DNA of 64,000 bases from NCBI GenBank assembly GCA_019055375.1, contig JAHQIW010005256.1, forward strand, positions 1 through 64,000, read 5' to 3'. A program made the position numbers and the translations under genes. Shown one piece after another: positions 60,540 to 64,000 of the stretch (position 1 is its first letter; each line of letters opens with the position of its first letter). Under the pieces are notes generated by a model. It had not been told where the DNA came from and made no database searches. It saw only the letters and a program-made list of their open reading frames with translations. Source of the DNA: Parelaphostrongylus tenuis. Lineage: Eukaryota; Nematoda; Chromadorea; Rhabditida; Metastrongylidae.

Positions 60540-60965
60540 TCGTACGTGGCCGGTTTTCTGGAACACCGTTTATAACTATGTAAAATCCAAAATAGATTTG
60601 TGTTTTACAAGACCACCCTTTTTTTCTTATATCGCTTATATTTCGCGGGACAAGACTCCTTTCTTAGAGTGCTAGTGCTCTTTTCGATAGCACAATCTCG
60701 AAGAACTCAAAAATGTGTTGTTTCCTGGAAGAGCTCTTTTAGCGATCCAGGAAAATTGAAAGGTTTGATGTTTTACACCTCGCCGGACAGAGCTCTTTCT
60801 CTAGACTTTTACAAATCATTCGATAGCGTAAGTTTCAGTGATTCCATCGCTGTGCCTATTCTCTGGAAAGGTCGTTTTAACTGCAGTGTAGCAAGGAAAA
60901 TAAGATCGTGTTTCATATATTTGGCAGCTTGTTTACCGGCTAGCCAACGGGCGGGAGAGGAGAGA
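60540..60965 (+). repeat. Third copy of the shared-peptide repeat
   Basis: The DNA at 60555-60600 (AACTATGTAAAATCCAAAAT) matches 53195-53225, and 60840-60930 (CTCTGGAAAGGTCGTTTTAA) matches 19515-19590 and 53310-53360. In protein terms it includes YFAGQDSFLRVLVLF. Only the plus orientation is seen here. Confidence 0.5.
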
Positions 60966-61639
60966 TAAATCGATGACCTGGCGGCTTAGAAATTCGGAGT
61001 GTAATTTGTTATTAAAATCGTTTGTTTCCTTATAACCAAAAAAAACCTTTGTTTCGTTTCTGATTCAAGGGATAAATTTTAAAAGAAGGTTTTCCTATTG
61101 ATTCGTTGCTGGAGAATTCAATGTCAGGCTACAAAGATTGTGTAGATGGATAATTACTTATTAGTTGAATCCACCTTTTGCCAGTAGACGGCTTATCTTA
61201 TATGCTGTTAGGCTTCCAGCGATTCCTCCAATTGTTCCGCTATCTTCCTGCTTTTATCCATAGAGACGGAGATTTTGAACTCGAATCCGACTGAGGCTTA
61301 AGAATCTCTCGTCCTTTTCTGCCATCGGTGTGCTCCATGATAGTTGAGCGTGAGAGATGCGAGACGCTTGAGAGTATTTTAGGCTTTTAATGTGAGCAGT
61401 TTCCATTCCAAAGAATATATGATAGTTTTGTGCTTAAAAATAAAATTCTTCGCAAGCAGCGGCGAAACCCCCTTCGTCAACGACTAATCTGATATTGATC
61501 GGTTTCTGTTTTTAAGCTTCTACAGAAAAACTGGCCGCTTTTCTCATGAAGGTTTAAACAGCTCATAATTCAACATCTTGCCAAATTTTTGAAGAGCAGC
61601 AAATGCAGTACTGTATTTCTCAAATTGTTGATTAGCCTG

Positions 61640-61980
61640 TAAGACTTTCGACTCCTACATGGAAGTAACCCGTGCTCCACCCCTTTCGGTGAGGCGGGTT
61701 ACCACTACACCCCTTCGGGGCCACGTCTTTGCTACCATTCTTTTTCGATTTAAACTATAATCAGCAGCTTGACTGGGTTTAATAGCAATACCTACTCACC
61801 AGATCAAATCCGCTAAAGATTGGTTGCTATCAACTTCGATAGTTCATATCGAAGAAAAAGTCGTAGGAAAATGGCTCGGGGGTAATATTACGGGGTATTA
61901 CGCGCTCTCGGTATAGGTGCAACGCGGGTTCAACTTTCGCTTGGGCTGAGAGTTGCATACTACTGTACATTCTACGATTC
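61640..61980. mobile_element. Inverted pair of diverged tRNA-like sequences
   Basis: On the minus strand about 61650-61723 holds GGGGTGTAGTGGTAACCCG and a CACGGGTTACTTCC segment. On the plus strand 61872-61950 holds GGCTCGGGGGTAATATTACG and CGCGGGTTCAACTTTCGC. The reverse complement of the second aligns with the first over about 70 bp. About 150 bp of unrelated DNA separates them. Confidence 0.5.
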
Positions 61981-62099
61981 ATGTTTATAACAGCAAAATA
62001 ATGCTATAAAGCCTTTGCGATTGATACGGCTAATTCCCAAATTTATGATTTCAAGAAGAATATTCCGCAAAGAGCACTTATTGATCAAATCTATCTCAC

Positions 62100-62195
62100 C
62101 TCAGGATCATCAGTGACGTCTTGTATCTTAAAGTGATTGCCTGATGACGAAGAGTATGGATTGACTGCCGCCAGCATCATTTTAGAGCCAGCGTC
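62100..62195 (-). CDS. Candidate exon upstream of the 56.8-kb exon
   Basis: Thirty-two codons lie between a CTTTTTTAG acceptor and a GTGAGA donor. The protein reads DAGSKMMLAAVNPYSSSSG, then NHFKIQDVTDDPE. Both ends are phase 0, so it can join directly to YSSYGNE at 56987. A hydrophobic-polar opening, a serine run and an acidic end give no domain match. The rest of this gene would lie further right or beyond the window. Confidence 0.6.
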
Positions 62196-62199
62196 CTAA

Positions 62200-64000
62200 A
62201 AAAGACCTGTTTTACGAAATCCCACAACTTACTATCTTTTTCGGAAAAAAGGCGAGCAATCATCATTTAACGTTTGAAAGTTTTTGAGTGCGATGTACTG
62301 TAGAGAATTTACGAAATTGCTTTCTTTTCTTTCATAGAACTAGAAGAGAAGAGCTCGAATTTCCTTTCAGAAGTGATTATGATCGTGATTTCTACTTATA
62401 GGCCATTTCCCTTCAATAGTTATTTTGTCCATAACTCTGGCAATCTCTCATTGAACAATCACTCCATCTTTAATCTTCATGGAGTGATAGCATACTTCAA
62501 GACGTCAAACCGTATGCGTTGGACATGGGAGACGTTTGAACAACCTCCCTTGAACTCGTAAAAACGAGTAAAAATCAAAACTCTTGAAAGAGTCGTAACT
62601 CAAGTGAAAGAAACTGATAGGAACTTCAAGCTACAGGAACGAATGAAGCTGACTATTCGTTAGATAACTGGTGGAACTGCAAGTAATAGAGGTCACAAAA
62701 GTGCGGACGGTTTTAGCGGAAAACTTTGCCGATTGAGAAAACTACAAGATTAAAAGGCTCAGTTTAAAAAAATGAAAGCTTCTACTCTCCAAAAACTGTA
62801 ATATTTGTAGAAAAAGTAATTTATTTACTTATTTACGTCAGTCGAAAATATTAGACGATGAAAAAAAATGTTAGACTAATCATTTCTGTTAATCCCGATA
62901 AACTGACTTTTGTAGAAAGCCGATTGGTTATGAATAAGAAGGATAAGTTGCGCTAAAATTAATTATTCAAGACACGAAAGCTCAGCTCAATTACTGTTTC
63001 ATTCCATGTGTTCTCTTTTGATTAAAAAAAAAACTTGAATCATTAGTGGTAAAATGAATAGAAGCTTAAGCCCCCGTCATCGATCAGTCTTTGAGGGATG
63101 TGCCATGTATTTGACTTCATCTAGCATCGTTTGGGGTGACTGAATGCATATCTGGCCCTTACAACTTCCGGTGGCTTGCTAATGTATCAAGTCAGTGCTG
63201 CTATTCTTCCAGACAAGTGTGGTACCAACTCATTGATCTCAGAAAGATGGAACCATCAGCTAACGATTCATCGACCATGTGTGCTGCAGGGCACCTTCAA
63301 CCACTGCGCCACATTCTACATAGGAATAACCAAACTTTCTATCCATCAAAAGTTGGCAAATCATAGTGTCGCTGTTCTGACAAAGCTGACAAAGCTTACT
63401 TTGACCTATAAAGCTAATGTTCACATGCGCCAAGGACACTAAAATGGTTGTCTTAGGTTTCTTGAGTCCTATAATGGCATCTATAGAGAAGACGAGAGAC
63501 CTCAAACAGCAGCCGATGCCACGGAAAATACGAAGATCTCAATGGGTTATGTATGTGAAGAAGCCAGTTGAATTAAAGAAGAGATTCAAAGAAGATGTAG
63601 TGTCTGACGACGAAGTAGTCATTAGAAAAATAGAAATATTATCAGTGGGATAGTCATTGCTCAAATGATTCGGCGGCAGATCAGCTTAAGTTCGCATGTT
63701 TCTGCGACTTCTAATTCGCAATGAACACAGATGATTCGCCAAAACCGGTTGACAGAAACGAAAGAACAATTACCGTCACAATATTTGTTGACCACACTTC
63801 ATCATAGAGGACTGTTAGAAAATTCTTATTATTGTTACTGTGTGTTGAAATCAAACAAAATCTAAACACATTACTGAAAAGCCCACGAATAGAGGATTTA
63901 GTTGTGTAGGTGAGTGCAAGTTAAATCTCCTGCTAAATTATTTCATCAAGTGAAATCTACCATTTTTTCTTACACATTTTTATGGTTTTCTGCTTCTATG
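62200..64000. other. Right end without supported gene
   Basis: Plus frames at 63176-63442 and 63417-63653 are open; the second ends KKRFKEDVVSDDEVVIRKIE. Neither shows splice sites or a known motif. No exon preceding the one at 62195 was found. Confidence 0.3.

Noticed and set aside
61650..61723. A functional tRNA gene
   Set aside because: The A-box region is good, but no complete acceptor and anticodon stems form, and an inverted relative lies nearby. It fits a repeat.
1..64000. CRISPR array, operon, prophage or plasmid features
   Set aside because: No regularly spaced repeats, ribosome-binding sites or compact gene runs are present. The sequence is eukaryotic in layout.

Overview
The window looks like nuclear DNA of a parasitic nematode, probably a clade V strongylid such as a hookworm relative. 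The reasons are an AT-rich background, short exons with nematode-type splice sites (TTTTCAG or TTTNAG acceptors, GTAAGT or GTGAGT donors), introns of many kilobases, and decayed mariner and RTE-type transposon pieces. No bacterial, organellar or viral gene organisation is seen. Most long open frames are chance frames. The genes had to be read exon by exon from splice signals and family motifs.

The one confidently identified gene lies on the minus strand at the left end. It is a PET-plus-LIM protein of the LIM-9/Limpet (FHL-related) type, with exons at 13921-14012, 9792-9947, 9349-9429, 9166-9282, 8880-8978 and a damaged LIM2 exon near 57-153. It runs off the left edge. More minus-strand exon-like blocks lie to the right (18501-18629, 33243-33435, 34266-34407, 54488-54749, 56838-56987, 62100-62195). 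Most have good splice sites, and the junctions I could test agree in codon phase. They may be the long N-terminal part of the same gene, which would then span almost the whole window with introns up to 20 kb. They could also be a separate gene.

Other exon candidates sit inside these presumed introns. There is a two-exon minus-strand frame at 10367-11025, a plus-strand chain at 38956-41738 with matching phases, single blocks at 34693, 45269 and 49595, and an interrupted block at 24052-24252. None of their products is recognised.

The rest is mostly decayed repeat DNA. The most striking elements carry a tRNA-like cloverleaf between terminal inverted repeats or as inverted pairs (20.4-20.9, 27.6, 37.5, 38.8, 45.8-46.0, 57.1, 60.4 and 61.6-62.0 kb). 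A second family (19.3-19.85, 53.2-53.8, 60.5-61.0 kb) keeps a common peptide frame in both orientations. There are also two mariner relics, three RTE-type fragments, a MITE, a near-perfect 84-bp palindrome, a tandem repeat and AT microsatellites.
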